A DNA stretch of 44,304 nucleotides, taken from assembly GCA_042090785.1 (NCBI GenBank), contig JBELIP010000016.1, forward strand, positions 1 through 44,304, given 5' to 3'. Made by a program: the position numbers and the translations under genes. The DNA is from UBA7434 sp042090785. Lineage in GTDB: Bacteria > Pseudomonadota > Gammaproteobacteria > Pseudomonadales > UBA7434. Below are positions 1 through 7,980 of the stretch, piece by piece. The stretch's first letter is position 1. Each line of letters opens with the position of its first letter. The notes below the pieces were generated by a model that had not been told where the DNA came from, ran no database searches, and saw nothing but the letters and a program-made list of their open reading frames with translations.

Positions 1-120
1 TTTAAGCGCATCAATTTTTTCTTGCACAACATCAACACAAGTCACGCTAGCACCAAACTCCGCAAAGCATGCGCCGGAAACAAGCCCAACGTATCCCGCA
101 CCTATCATTACAACTTTCAT
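1..120 (-). CDS. UDP-glucose/GDP-mannose 6-dehydrogenase, N-terminal fragment
   Basis: The first 40 codons of a minus-strand gene run off the left edge of the window. The translation starts MKVVMIGAGYVGLVSGACFA and continues to an acidic residue at the end of the second strand (VTCVDV). This is the GxGxxG Rossmann NAD-binding start typical of nucleotide-sugar dehydrogenases such as Ugd or AlgD/TuaD. These enzymes oxidise UDP-glucose or a related sugar to the uronic acid used in capsule or exopolysaccharide. It lies 30 bp downstream of the ExeA-like ATPase on the same strand, so it is probably the next gene of the polysaccharide operon. Substrate (UDP-Glc or GDP-Man) cannot be told from 40 residues. 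Confidence 0.85.
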   Translation of the reverse strand, partial: MKVVMIGAGYVGLVSGACFAEFGASVTCVDVVQEKIDALK

Positions 121-150
121 AGTTTCATTTCACTCATCATTAATTTGTCG

Positions 151-1125
151 TTAAAGAGCTGTATCGTCTAATAGCTCATTGCCTTTATCGATACTGGCTG
201 GCTTATCATCAAGAACCGTTGTCAGGTCAATACCTACAGCATCAAGTACTCGATTTTTTACTAAGGCGAGCTGTTCTTCATTATTAGTAAATCGGTTAAC
301 ACCACCAATTTTTCTTCCGCGAACGACTTCTAACGCTGTATTATAATTAATTGTTTGTAAACCCATTGCATAGGTATGGACTAATGCAAAGTCACACAGT
401 GTGTTGATTAATCGTGGCACACCACCACTAAAATAAAAAATAACCGCAATGGCTACCGAGTCAAATATATGCGAGGCTTTTTCAACGCTTTCGTCATTGC
501 TTGCTGTTGCTAAGCGATGACGAATATAATTTGCAGTCTCTTGCCAACCCAATGGTTCAATATGGTATTCAACCGACACACGCTGTGCCATTTGCGCCAG
601 CTCTGGCGCTTGTAAAATATCGCGCAATTCTGGCTGGCCGACTAAAACAATTTGCAAGAACTGCTCGCCATCAGCATTAATATTGGTATAGAGGCGCAAT
701 TCTTCTAGCGTTTCTTTATCCATATTCTGCGCTTCATCAACAATTAATACTGCACGCTTGCCATTAGCCCATTCTGAAATAAGATAATCTTGTACATCGC
801 GAAACAAAGTGACTTTATCTTTGTTCTCGTGCGGCAAACCAAATGCTAAAGCGACCCATTGGGTTAAATCACCCAATGAGGCATGCGTATTATTAATTAA
901 CCCAATGGCTAATTGGCTTTGATCAATTTCACTTAAAAGATGTCGAATAAGCGTTGTTTTTCCGCTACCCACCTCGCCCGTAATAACTGTTAAGCCGCTC
1001 TGCTCATGCAGACCGTACTCCAGCAAACTGTAGGCAACTTTATGCTTATCTGAAAAATGCAGAAAACTAGGATCCGGAATTAAACTGAAGGGTTTTTCTT
1101 TTAAGCCGAAGTGTTGAAGATACAT
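151..1125 (-). CDS. XrtA/PEP-CTERM-locus ATPase, ExeA/GspA-like AAA protein
   Basis: This 324-residue P-loop ATPase begins MYLQHFGLKEKPFSLIPDP, the standard opening of the ExeA/GspA-like family and of the PEP-CTERM-locus ATPase subfamily. Walker A is GEVGSGKT at about residues 50-57 and Walker B is AVLIVDEAQ at about 125-133. A C-terminal AAA lid follows (GGVPRLINTLCD). I see no signal peptide or peptidoglycan-binding domain, so it probably acts in the cytoplasm. Family knowledge places it in exopolysaccharide loci next to chain-length and tyrosine-kinase genes, as here, but its biochemical job is not established. It follows the BY-kinase-like gene by 18 bp and is probably co-transcribed. Confidence 0.87.
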   Translation of the reverse strand: MYLQHFGLKEKPFSLIPDPSFLHFSDKHKVAYSLLEYGLHEQSGLTVITGEVGSGKTTLIRHLLSEIDQSQLAIGLINNTHASLGDLTQWVALAFGLPHENKDKVTLFRDVQDYLISEWANGKRAVLIVDEAQNMDKETLEELRLYTNINADGEQFLQIVLVGQPELRDILQAPELAQMAQRVSVEYHIEPLGWQETANYIRHRLATASNDESVEKASHIFDSVAIAVIFYFSGGVPRLINTLCDFALVHTYAMGLQTINYNTALEVVRGRKIGGVNRFTNNEEQLALVKNRVLDAVGIDLTTVLDDKPASIDKGNELLDDTAL

Positions 1126-1143
1126 AATATTCTGGGCCGCTTC

Positions 1144-2040
1144 TTATTGATACTTAACTTTATTAAGTACCGAACCAATGATATTGCAACCTTCAAGTAA
1201 TTGATAAGCACGCTCAATTTCTTTTTTCTTGGTGCCACCTTCTTCTAGAACCATTAATGTCGCATCACAACCTGGAGCAAACACCAGCGCATCATCGTGG
1301 CTTAATACCGCTGGTAGATCAAAAATAATTAGCCGACCTGGATAACGTGCAACTAATTCATCTTTAACGGTTTTCATTTCGGGAGAGCTAAGAATTTCTG
1401 AAGTGAAAGCACCTTGAGGCGTACCCGGCAACAATACTAAGCGCTCAAACCCAGGGTGTATTAATATATTTTCTAAGTTCTGCATACCATTAACGTAATC
1501 TACAATACCGTATTCAATATCATCGACACCAATACAACTTGCCACACCCGGCTGACGCAAATCTAAGTCTACTAACAGAACCGTTTGGTTTACCTCTAAC
1601 GATAAACTAATAGCAAGATTCATTGCGGTCAGTGTTCTACCGCCTCCACCATTAGGACTAGTGATGGCTAAAGTCTGCCAGTTGTTTTGTCGAAACTTAT
1701 TTAAAATTTGTCCGCGTAGTTGTCGATAAGGTTCTGAACGTGGATCATGGGCAAAACCAGCAACAATACGACGATCTTTTAATTCATCATCATCTAGCTT
1801 TACCGTACGTGTCTGAGAATACTTAACCCGTACTGACCCGCCGCTTTCTGATGTTGAGCTTTGATCAGACGATTCACTTGCTTTTGTGCTCGCACTAACA
1901 TCCCCGCCCGCTGAACTCTCGTTATTTGTGCTCGACGATAACTCTGAAGACTTAGCTTCAGTTTCAACCTGAGACGTTGAACCAATATTACCTTGGCGCT
2001 CACGTCTAGCCTTTTCTATCGCTTCTTGTATTCTTTCCAT
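1144..2040 (-). CDS. CpsD/CapB-like tyrosine-kinase-family ATPase with altered P-loop
   Basis: This 298-residue protein belongs to the MinD-like bacterial tyrosine kinase family that pairs with Wzz-type proteins to control polysaccharide chain length. It opens with MERIQEAIEKARRER, as PEP-CTERM-locus members do, followed by a Ser/Thr-rich low-complexity linker (about 20-70) and the ATPase core. Walker A' is VLLVDLDLRQP (154-164) and Walker B is LIIFDLPAVLS. The P-loop is SPNGGGGRT (128-136): the invariant Lys of GKT is Arg135. The C-terminal tyrosine cluster normally autophosphorylated is also missing; only one Tyr remains, next to last. It may therefore be a structural partner or a weak ATPase rather than an active kinase. 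It sits between the Wzz-like gene and the ExeA-like ATPase. Confidence 0.82.
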   Translation of the reverse strand: MERIQEAIEKARRERQGNIGSTSQVETEAKSSELSSSTNNESSAGGDVSASTKASESSDQSSTSESGGSVRVKYSQTRTVKLDDDELKDRRIVAGFAHDPRSEPYRQLRGQILNKFRQNNWQTLAITSPNGGGGRTLTAMNLAISLSLEVNQTVLLVDLDLRQPGVASCIGVDDIEYGIVDYVNGMQNLENILIHPGFERLVLLPGTPQGAFTSEILSSPEMKTVKDELVARYPGRLIIFDLPAVLSHDDALVFAPGCDATLMVLEEGGTKKKEIERAYQLLEGCNIIGSVLNKVKYQ

Positions 2041-2095
2041 TGTCGGTCTGTCCTAATAGGATCTTAGTTTTAATTCATTAAAAACGAGTGACACT

Positions 2096-3859
2096 CTAAA
2101 TGCCCAACCTTCTAAGCAATATATACCAAGTCACATCGAGTGGTTTTACGAAAAAGTGGAATAACACTAGCGCTAATATTCCAGCTAACACTAAAGCTAA
2201 GACAATATAAAGACGCTTAAGGTTATGCTTAGACTCTTCTTCTTTTGTTTCCATATAGCCTATAATGGCCATGGGCGCCTCACCCGTTAACGACGTAACT
2301 TCTGAAGCGCCAAAAATTGAAGTATCTATTGCTTCTCGCAATATCGTCATACCTAGACCAGCGCCAATACCTAAAATAACCGCTAGAAAAACCATTGCGG
2401 TTCTATTTGGGCTTACTGGATCGATAGGTAATTCAGGTGGCTGAATAAGTGTAAAGCGCTCACCTTTCCGCTCAGACTCTAAATTCAGCGCTAAATCTGC
2501 TGACATTTTTTTTGCGCGAATTTCTTGGTACTTGGCAAAAGTGTTTTGATAATCTCTTAATAATTTTTGATACTCTTTTTCAATTTGCGGCGATTGAGAA
2601 AGATAACCTTCATAGCGTTCAATTTTTTCTCTTAGCGTCTTAATTTTTTCATTATTTGCACGAATATCTTCATTGGTTGCATTGAGTCGCATTTGCAATA
2701 CCAAGTAAGCAGGGTTATCTGGCTTCATCTCAGCATTAGACTCAACACCTTGAGCCAACTTAGCTTCTAGCGTTTCAATGACTCGTTGAGACTTAATCAC
2801 TTGCGGGTGATCTAAGGTATATCGCCCTCTAAGCTCACTCTGCCGATCTCGCTCTTGCTTTAACTGCGCAACTACATCGTCGAGTTGATTCTCGCTACCG
2901 GCAACATCCAGTAACGAAGCAATTTCGCGACGCAATCTAATTAGCGTAGGATGATCGGCATGGTAAACCGACTCATATTGTCTAACTTGCGACTGCAATG
3001 CACTCAGTCTATCTACCTCGCCTAACACGACCTGCCCATTCGACAAAGTAATAGGTGCCGTAGGACTCACCTGAGACAACTGCCCAACAAGCTCCATCCT
3101 TCTTTTTTCGAGCTCATTTAATTGAAAATCTAAACTACTTATTTGTAAATCAGTTCGGTCGACAACATTTAAGTTAAACTGATTTTGTGCAGGCATTGCG
3201 CCTTCATTTTTTTCTTTAAATAATGCAACCTTTCCATCAAGATCTTCTAACTGTTTCGACAGAAAATCTGCTTCAGAACTTAAAAAATCTGATGTACTTT
3301 TCGTTTGCTCTGTGCGCTCTTTCAAATTCTCATCAAGATACAAGGTAGTAATTTCATTTGTCACTTTTTGCACTTTCGCTGGATGATCGCCATCAAAGGA
3401 CAAGCTAAATGCAATAATTGCCAAAGTCGGGCGTCCGCTACGAGGATCAACTACTTCAGCGCTAATCGGTCTAATAGATACCGCCTCACGAAATTCTTCA
3501 GCAATCTCAGTACGCGTTTTTCTCTCCAGCTCACGCTCAGTGTAAAGTTCAAACTCTTCAACAATGCCGATGATATTACCAATCGTCATAATACGCTGTT
3601 TAATTTCTTCAATACGCTGCTGCGCATAACTCGTTATCGTAGTCTGTACGAGGTCGGCAGGAATATCTTGTTGCTCAATAAGAATAATAGCCTGCGAACG
3701 AAACGTTTTAGGCCATAAAAAAGTAGCTGTAATAACAACCACCATAACGACGCTTGTCGCTATAGCAAACACTCTTTTGCGACGACGAATGACATTGACA
3801 TAGTCACCTAAAGATCTCGTCTCATTTTCAAATTCGAGAAGTTCTGCTTGATTATCCAT
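2096..3859 (-). CDS. Wzz/GumC-family polysaccharide chain-length determinant
   Basis: This 587-residue inner-membrane protein has a Wzz domain at the N terminus. The first transmembrane helix is at about 30-49 (VFAIATSVVMVVVITATFLW), followed by a long periplasmic region rich in coiled coil (about 160-460). A GNVR-like stretch ending PELPIDPVSPNR precedes a second helix at about 487-507. An extra hydrophobic helix lies near 550-571, close to the C terminus. There is no fused kinase domain; the separate gene downstream supplies the MinD-like partner. It is expected to set the length of the exopolysaccharide and to link polymerase to exporter. The length and extra C-terminal helix fit the PEP-CTERM chain-length subfamily. 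Confidence 0.88.
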   Translation of the reverse strand: MDNQAELLEFENETRSLGDYVNVIRRRKRVFAIATSVVMVVVITATFLWPKTFRSQAIILIEQQDIPADLVQTTITSYAQQRIEEIKQRIMTIGNIIGIVEEFELYTERELERKTRTEIAEEFREAVSIRPISAEVVDPRSGRPTLAIIAFSLSFDGDHPAKVQKVTNEITTLYLDENLKERTEQTKSTSDFLSSEADFLSKQLEDLDGKVALFKEKNEGAMPAQNQFNLNVVDRTDLQISSLDFQLNELEKRRMELVGQLSQVSPTAPITLSNGQVVLGEVDRLSALQSQVRQYESVYHADHPTLIRLRREIASLLDVAGSENQLDDVVAQLKQERDRQSELRGRYTLDHPQVIKSQRVIETLEAKLAQGVESNAEMKPDNPAYLVLQMRLNATNEDIRANNEKIKTLREKIERYEGYLSQSPQIEKEYQKLLRDYQNTFAKYQEIRAKKMSADLALNLESERKGERFTLIQPPELPIDPVSPNRTAMVFLAVILGIGAGLGMTILREAIDTSIFGASEVTSLTGEAPMAIIGYMETKEEESKHNLKRLYIVLALVLAGILALVLFHFFVKPLDVTWYILLRRLGI

Positions 3860-3900
3860 ATTTTTCTATTATCACAATATAAAAGTAAATGAGTTATTCG

Positions 3901-5301
3901 TTACCTTGACCACTTATTGGCGGCCGGTCTCCAAGCAACAATAATAGCCACTTGATTACTACGTCCATGATCCTCTCGACCGGCTATCAACTGATCCTTC
4001 AAACGATACACCGTTGTTAACTGCCAGCCTTCAGCAAAAGCATAATTATACCTAAGGCTTGCCACTATTTGATCTCTAGCAAAAAACACATTACCGGCCT
4101 GACCACTAGACTCTTGCTTATTATGGCTAATGCTACCGCTAATCGAATTATATTGATCAAAACGCCACTGCGCATCAAAGCTAGTCTGCGTAACCAAAGA
4201 CAAAGTGCTATTACCATTGACTGAATTATTTCTTGAAACTCGAAAACCTGAGCTCCATGACTCTCCAGAATATTCTATAGAGCCCTGGTAAACTGATCCT
4301 TGATCATTGTTTTTTTGAGTATCAACTCGCTGACCCGATATTTCATTTAGTGGTGGAACGTTTAAAAAAGATGCTTTACTTTCTGAGTTAGCTGAAGACT
4401 TACCAACCAGCAGATCTAACACCAATCTCTGCGTAAGCATATAATAAACACCTAACTGCAACTGTACTGTAGTTTGTGTGTTTTCTGACAACCTCTCTTC
4501 AAAACATGACCATGGCTCAAAATCATCACTAGGACCGTTTACTATCTCATTGAGTAACGCTATTTGATTAACCCCGCTACTACACGAATCAATCAAAAAA
4601 ATAGTTTCATCAATACTAAAAACACCCTCATCTAAAGCATCAAAAAATAATGGACTGGCTACTAAAGTACTTGTTGCATCTGTCGCAAGGCGGCTATAAG
4701 CAGCATTTCCCTGCAAACGCATACGCTCACTTATAAAGTGCTGCCATAATAATGAAGTCTGCCCATAAACATAGCTATTACGGAAATCAGATTCATACTT
4801 AACATCACTAATATTCGCACTCCATGCAAGCCTATTTTTTTCGTTTATGCTTCTATTCCAATTGGCACTTAAACGACTTGAAAATATACGACTATCAATG
4901 GAATTGGAAAAATCAAGATTTTCATCTTCGGGATCTAAAGTACGAGTAGAATCGCGACTGTAATTACCCGATACGCCCCATAAACCGTTTTCACTTTGCT
5001 TTGTGTAACTAATATTTATTACTGGATCGAAAGTGTTGTAAGACGCAAGGTTATAATTATTCGCTTTTAATGAAATATCACCCGCAAGCTGAGATATTTC
5101 AGTCACTTTAGATAATTGAAATGCCGCAATGCCTGTACCGCCATAACGGCCACTCTTAACATTAGGCGACAACGTAACATTATCATTAAAGAGTCCTTTT
5201 AAAGTTACACTTTTCGTTAATGAATACTCACTAGCTACAAGCGAACAACTAGCTAAAGTCATCCAAAAAATAGCAGCCGTCTTAATTAATTGTATCGCCA
5301 T
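3901..5301 (-). CDS. Outer-membrane beta-barrel protein of the PEP-CTERM polysaccharide locus
   Basis: This is a secreted protein of 466 residues from the ATG at 5301. It has a signal peptide (MAIQLIKTAAIFWMTLASCS...) followed by alternating amphipathic strands throughout, such as GLWGVSGNYSRDST and YQGSIEYSGESWSSGFRVS. It ends RPAANKWSR. The composition and locus match the PEP-CTERM-associated outer-membrane barrel family. It probably forms or assists an outer-membrane conduit for the polymer. A longer reading from a TTG at 5322 directly abuts the stop of the upstream exporter gene. I prefer the ATG because the signal peptide starts there, but translational coupling from the TTG is possible. 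Its specific role is unknown. Confidence 0.72.
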   Translation of the reverse strand: MAIQLIKTAAIFWMTLASCSLVASEYSLTKSVTLKGLFNDNVTLSPNVKSGRYGGTGIAAFQLSKVTEISQLAGDISLKANNYNLASYNTFDPVINISYTKQSENGLWGVSGNYSRDSTRTLDPEDENLDFSNSIDSRIFSSRLSANWNRSINEKNRLAWSANISDVKYESDFRNSYVYGQTSLLWQHFISERMRLQGNAAYSRLATDATSTLVASPLFFDALDEGVFSIDETIFLIDSCSSGVNQIALLNEIVNGPSDDFEPWSCFEERLSENTQTTVQLQLGVYYMLTQRLVLDLLVGKSSANSESKASFLNVPPLNEISGQRVDTQKNNDQGSVYQGSIEYSGESWSSGFRVSRNNSVNGNSTLSLVTQTSFDAQWRFDQYNSISGSISHNKQESSGQAGNVFFARDQIVASLRYNYAFAEGWQLTTVYRLKDQLIAGREDHGRSNQVAIIVAWRPAANKWSR

Positions 5302-5322
5302 AATACTTTTCGAAAAAATCAA

Positions 5323-5961
5323 CTATGGCACTAAGATCACATCGCCACTTTTCAGCACGATATTATTTTCTAGCTTATCGCCATCTTTAATTTGCCCATA
5401 CTTAAAACGGATAGCGCGCTGCACACCTTCTTCATTACGACGTAAAATTTTAATTTTATTTTCGGCAGCAAAACTATTCAGCCCGCCAGCAAAAGCTAAA
5501 GCTTGCGTCACATCCATTGGGCCATTAATTGGAAAAGCACCTGGCCGGCCGACTTTACCTAACACATAAACTAAATTGCCATTACTCGCTAATACTGAGA
5601 TAACAACCGTAGGCGAATCTTTAAGATAACGCGATAAACCCTCTGCAATTAATTGCTGCAGCTCAGTAACCGTCTTTTGACCCGCTTGCAACTCACCAAT
5701 AACAGGAATGCTCACAAAACCATCAGGCCTTACCGAAAACTGCTCAGAACTCAATGATGGCTCATTCCAGACTTGCAGCGATAAAACATCGCCGGCATTA
5801 ATCTTATAAGTACCCGTCTCTTGTGCTTGCTCTTCAATTTGAGCCGACGCAAAGGAGCTAATTAGCATTAGTGTGGTGATAACGATGGCAATAACAGCAT
5901 TTATTCCCGATTTAAAAACCGAATTAAAAGACTGACAGCTCGCTGAAAAACTCCCCCTCAT
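5323..5961 (-). CDS. Wza-like polysaccharide export protein
   Basis: This 212-residue periplasmic/outer-membrane exporter component is the first gene of the operon. A signal peptide covers residues 1-40 with a predicted cleavage after SSFASA; no lipobox cysteine is present, unlike E. coli Wza. The Poly_export domain follows (YKINAGDVLSLQVWNEP through TVVISV, about 52-125). A single SLBB domain comes next (VYVLGKVGRPGAF ... VTQALAFAGG). The short length and single SLBB match the PEP-CTERM-type exporters (EpsE-like) rather than the longer Wza. The ATG at 5961 is followed by AGGGGG and is preceded by a leader with repeated AACAACAA motifs described separately. Confidence 0.87.
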   Translation of the reverse strand: MRGSFSASCQSFNSVFKSGINAVIAIVITTLMLISSFASAQIEEQAQETGTYKINAGDVLSLQVWNEPSLSSEQFSVRPDGFVSIPVIGELQAGQKTVTELQQLIAEGLSRYLKDSPTVVISVLASNGNLVYVLGKVGRPGAFPINGPMDVTQALAFAGGLNSFAAENKIKILRRNEEGVQRAIRFKYGQIKDGDKLENNIVLKSGDVILVP

Positions 5962-6373
5962 GATTAACCCCTAACTGTATTTGTTGTTGTTTCTTTTGTT
6001 GTTACATTTATGGCCACTTATATGGCCACTTACCGCATTAATTTTTATATCGCGAATAAGATGACGATTTTTAAAACTAAAATTAAGAGTAGCCTAAAAA
6101 AATCGTTTGTCGTTGATTAAAAAGCAGTTTTTTCTACCGATTAGTACCTAAAATCCACGCAGCAATAAACCAAACATCAAAGTAAATGAACTCAACACTT
6201 AATGATATGCACTTAATATACTTTTACACTTTTTTGCACATGTCATAATAAGAAGGCAGAGAGAGTTAGCCATTATGAAGAATGGCCGATACTAAATGAT
6301 AATTATATGAAATAATGAATTAAAACAGTGACTTATGATCTCATGCGGTGGCTTACTAAATTCATAAAGTGAC
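5962..6373 (-). promoter_or_regulatory. Leader/promoter region of the exopolysaccharide operon
   Basis: This 412-bp gene-free stretch lies upstream of the exporter gene. On the minus strand, AAACAACAACAAA (5980-5992) and AACAACAAAA (5994-6003) lie about 19-43 nt upstream of the ATG. These fit the AAYAAYAA motif bound by Hfq with Crc in pseudomonads. Just beyond is a perfect 12-bp tandem duplication (TATGGCCACTTA twice on the plus strand, 6009-6032), which could be a regulator site. I found no convincing sigma-70 or sigma-54 promoter. The remainder is AT-rich with nothing recognisable. The end near the exonuclease gene has two AGTGACTTAT copies (6327-6336, 6368-6377). Confidence 0.4.
6009..6032. 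repeat. Perfect 12-bp tandem duplication
   Basis: TATGGCCACTTA occurs twice head to tail, about 48 bp upstream of the exporter start codon. It may be a binding site for a regulator of the polysaccharide operon or simple slippage. Confidence 0.85.
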
Positions 6374-6853
6374 TTATTGCGCCTGTAACTCTGACAGCGT
6401 AGTTTGCAGAATTAAGGCATCACTACTCGCACGATGGCGCTGCAGCTGCATATTCTCAATAACCGCATTTTTCTTTTGGTGCCATTGCGCCATTTGCTGT
6501 TGAGACATTAGGGATACGACAGAATCGATTTTAAAGCGCTGACGAATACTCGCTTCCTCGTAAAGCATAGCCAACCAACACGAGTCATTACCCCAAGCAT
6601 CGGAGTAAACGGTTTCGCCATCAAGCCACTCATTAAGCAACATAGCTACTTTAAGCGCCGACTTACCTTTAACCAAAAGAATATCGCGCGGTATGCCATG
6701 AATCGCTGCGGCATCCTCATTCCAATGCACCCAATCATCTTCTGGGCGAATTAATGTACAGTGCATTTGCCCGCTAGCCATGGCTACGCCGACCTCAATT
6801 GGATAACTACCCGCACCAAATCCAGACGCTTCCACGTCAATAAAGTTGTACAT
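6374..6853 (-). CDS. DEDDh-type 3'-5' exonuclease-like protein
   Basis: This 159-residue protein is in the RNase T/DnaQ-like fold. It begins MYNFIDVEASGFGAGSYPIEVG, giving the DxE motif of Exo I. A central acidic region (VYSDAWGNDSCW) supplies the next Asp. HRASSDA near the C terminus gives the HxxxxD of Exo III, so all DEDDh metal ligands appear present. Substrate (DNA or RNA) is not predictable. I chose the ATG at 6853, preceded by AGAGAG; a longer frame from 6901 adds 16 residues but has no ribosome site and would put extra sequence before the catalytic strand. It is a stand-alone gene on the minus strand. Confidence 0.75.
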   Translation of the reverse strand: MYNFIDVEASGFGAGSYPIEVGVAMASGQMHCTLIRPEDDWVHWNEDAAAIHGIPRDILLVKGKSALKVAMLLNEWLDGETVYSDAWGNDSCWLAMLYEEASIRQRFKIDSVVSLMSQQQMAQWHQKKNAVIENMQLQRHRASSDALILQTTLSELQAQ

Positions 6854-7013
6854 TAAATGCCGCTCTCTTAAAACTGATTGTATGTTCTGTAATGGATACA
6901 TACCGGTGATTAAATTTATTTAGCTAATTGTAGCTAAAATTTGAGCATGTGTTAGAAAATAGGCAGTACTAACATAATCAATAAGTGGCGCTATAAAACA
7001 CCCAAAAAGCCTG

Positions 7014-7664
7014 TTAAAGACCCTTATCATCCATTTCATCTAGCAATAATTGAATCCTATTTAACCGATCAATGGGATCAGCTAGTGCCAACAAGCGGTA
7101 ACGCTGTCGATTAGGAAAAGGCAACAAATAAGCAAGATAAAAACTCAACCGTGAGGCATCAGTAAACCAATCATCAACCGCTCTATCAATATAACCTAAC
7201 GATTCGACATAAGGGTGCTTTAACAGCGAAGCGAGCATATAAACTAGCTCTTCAAATGCTTCAGAGACCGGCATAACAGGTTCAGCCTCAATGGGCGCTA
7301 CCGTCGATAAAAACACCTTATTGTCTGCACGATAAGTCTCACTAACCGTAAATTTATGCTGACCCTCGCAAACAATGCCCAGCAAACCATTGGGCTGCTC
7401 ATTAAAATCAACAATTTTAACTGCCGTGCCTATTGCTTCAATATCTGCCTCAATAGCTGCTTTTTCCAATGCATGATCACTAGCTGATGGAATATCGTCG
7501 GTTCGAGGGACTACCGTTACCACGCCAAAAGTGCTGTCATTGGTCAATGTTGTCTTTACCAAATCGAGGTAGCGCGGCTCAAAAATTTGTAATGGCAGAC
7601 GACAGCCTGGAAAGGCAATTAAAGGCAGTGGGAATAAAGGATAGTTAGTTTGCACAAAAAACAC
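7014..7664 (-). CDS. LON-substrate-binding-domain protein
   Basis: This 216-residue protein consists of the LON N-terminal domain alone (YPLFPLPLIAFPGCRLPLQIFEPRYLDL ... FGVV), without AAA or protease domains. Such stand-alone proteins are widespread in proteobacteria and their function is not established; substrate recognition is only inferred from Lon. The C-terminal helical part (FPNRQRYRLLALADPIDRL) matches the usual end of these proteins. The start is GTG at 7664 or, three codons later, GTG at 7655, which sits better behind a GAG. It is followed at 24 bp by the cysteine-cluster gene on the same strand. Confidence 0.8.
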   Translation of the reverse strand: MFFVQTNYPLFPLPLIAFPGCRLPLQIFEPRYLDLVKTTLTNDSTFGVVTVVPRTDDIPSASDHALEKAAIEADIEAIGTAVKIVDFNEQPNGLLGIVCEGQHKFTVSETYRADNKVFLSTVAPIEAEPVMPVSEAFEELVYMLASLLKHPYVESLGYIDRAVDDWFTDASRLSFYLAYLLPFPNRQRYRLLALADPIDRLNRIQLLLDEMDDKGL

Positions 7665-7688
7665 TCAAAATGGAAATGGGATAGTTCA

Positions 7689-7967
7689 TTAACTAGGGGC
7701 TGTTACTTGCTCTAAATCAGTTAGCCAACGTAAAGCCGCTACTGGGCCGTTAGAACACATATCCAGCTGCGGAGTAAATGCCAAACAAACCGCTGGCCTC
7801 GAAGGCAGGCCAAACAACTCGCAGGCGTTTTCTGCATTTAACTGAACACAGCGAACGCCAGCCGGCTTGCCCTTTGGCATACCGGGTATAGGCGATGATA
7901 TTTCTGGCGCAATACAACAAGCACCGCAACCGGCTATACAATCTTGCTTTACACCGTCTTCACTCAT
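7689..7967 (-). CDS. YkgJ-type cysteine-cluster protein
   Basis: This 92-residue protein is of the UPF0153/YkgJ type, with CIAGCGACCIAPEIS near the N terminus followed by C...C...CLAF and a last Cys, about eight cysteines in all. These are thought to bind zinc or an Fe-S centre; function unknown. I chose the ATG at 7967 (MSEDGVKQDC), preceded by AAGAAG. A TTG at 7997 would extend it by ten residues and overlap the transporter gene by 17 bp. With the ATG start the spacing is 13 bp, so it is probably the second gene of a transporter-led operon. Confidence 0.78.
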   Translation of the reverse strand: MSEDGVKQDCIAGCGACCIAPEISSPIPGMPKGKPAGVRCVQLNAENACELFGLPSRPAVCLAFTPQLDMCSNGPVAALRWLTDLEQVTAPS

Positions 7968-7980
7968 AAAAACGGCTTCT

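Noticed and set aside
3305..3718. Plus-strand ORF opposite the Wzz-like gene
   Set aside because: Antisense shadow of a clear coding region with no domain of its own.
6009..6032. Sigma-54 promoter reading of the TGGCC...TGGCC repeats on the minus strand
   Set aside because: GG and GC are 11 bp apart instead of 10 and the -12 element does not match TTGC.
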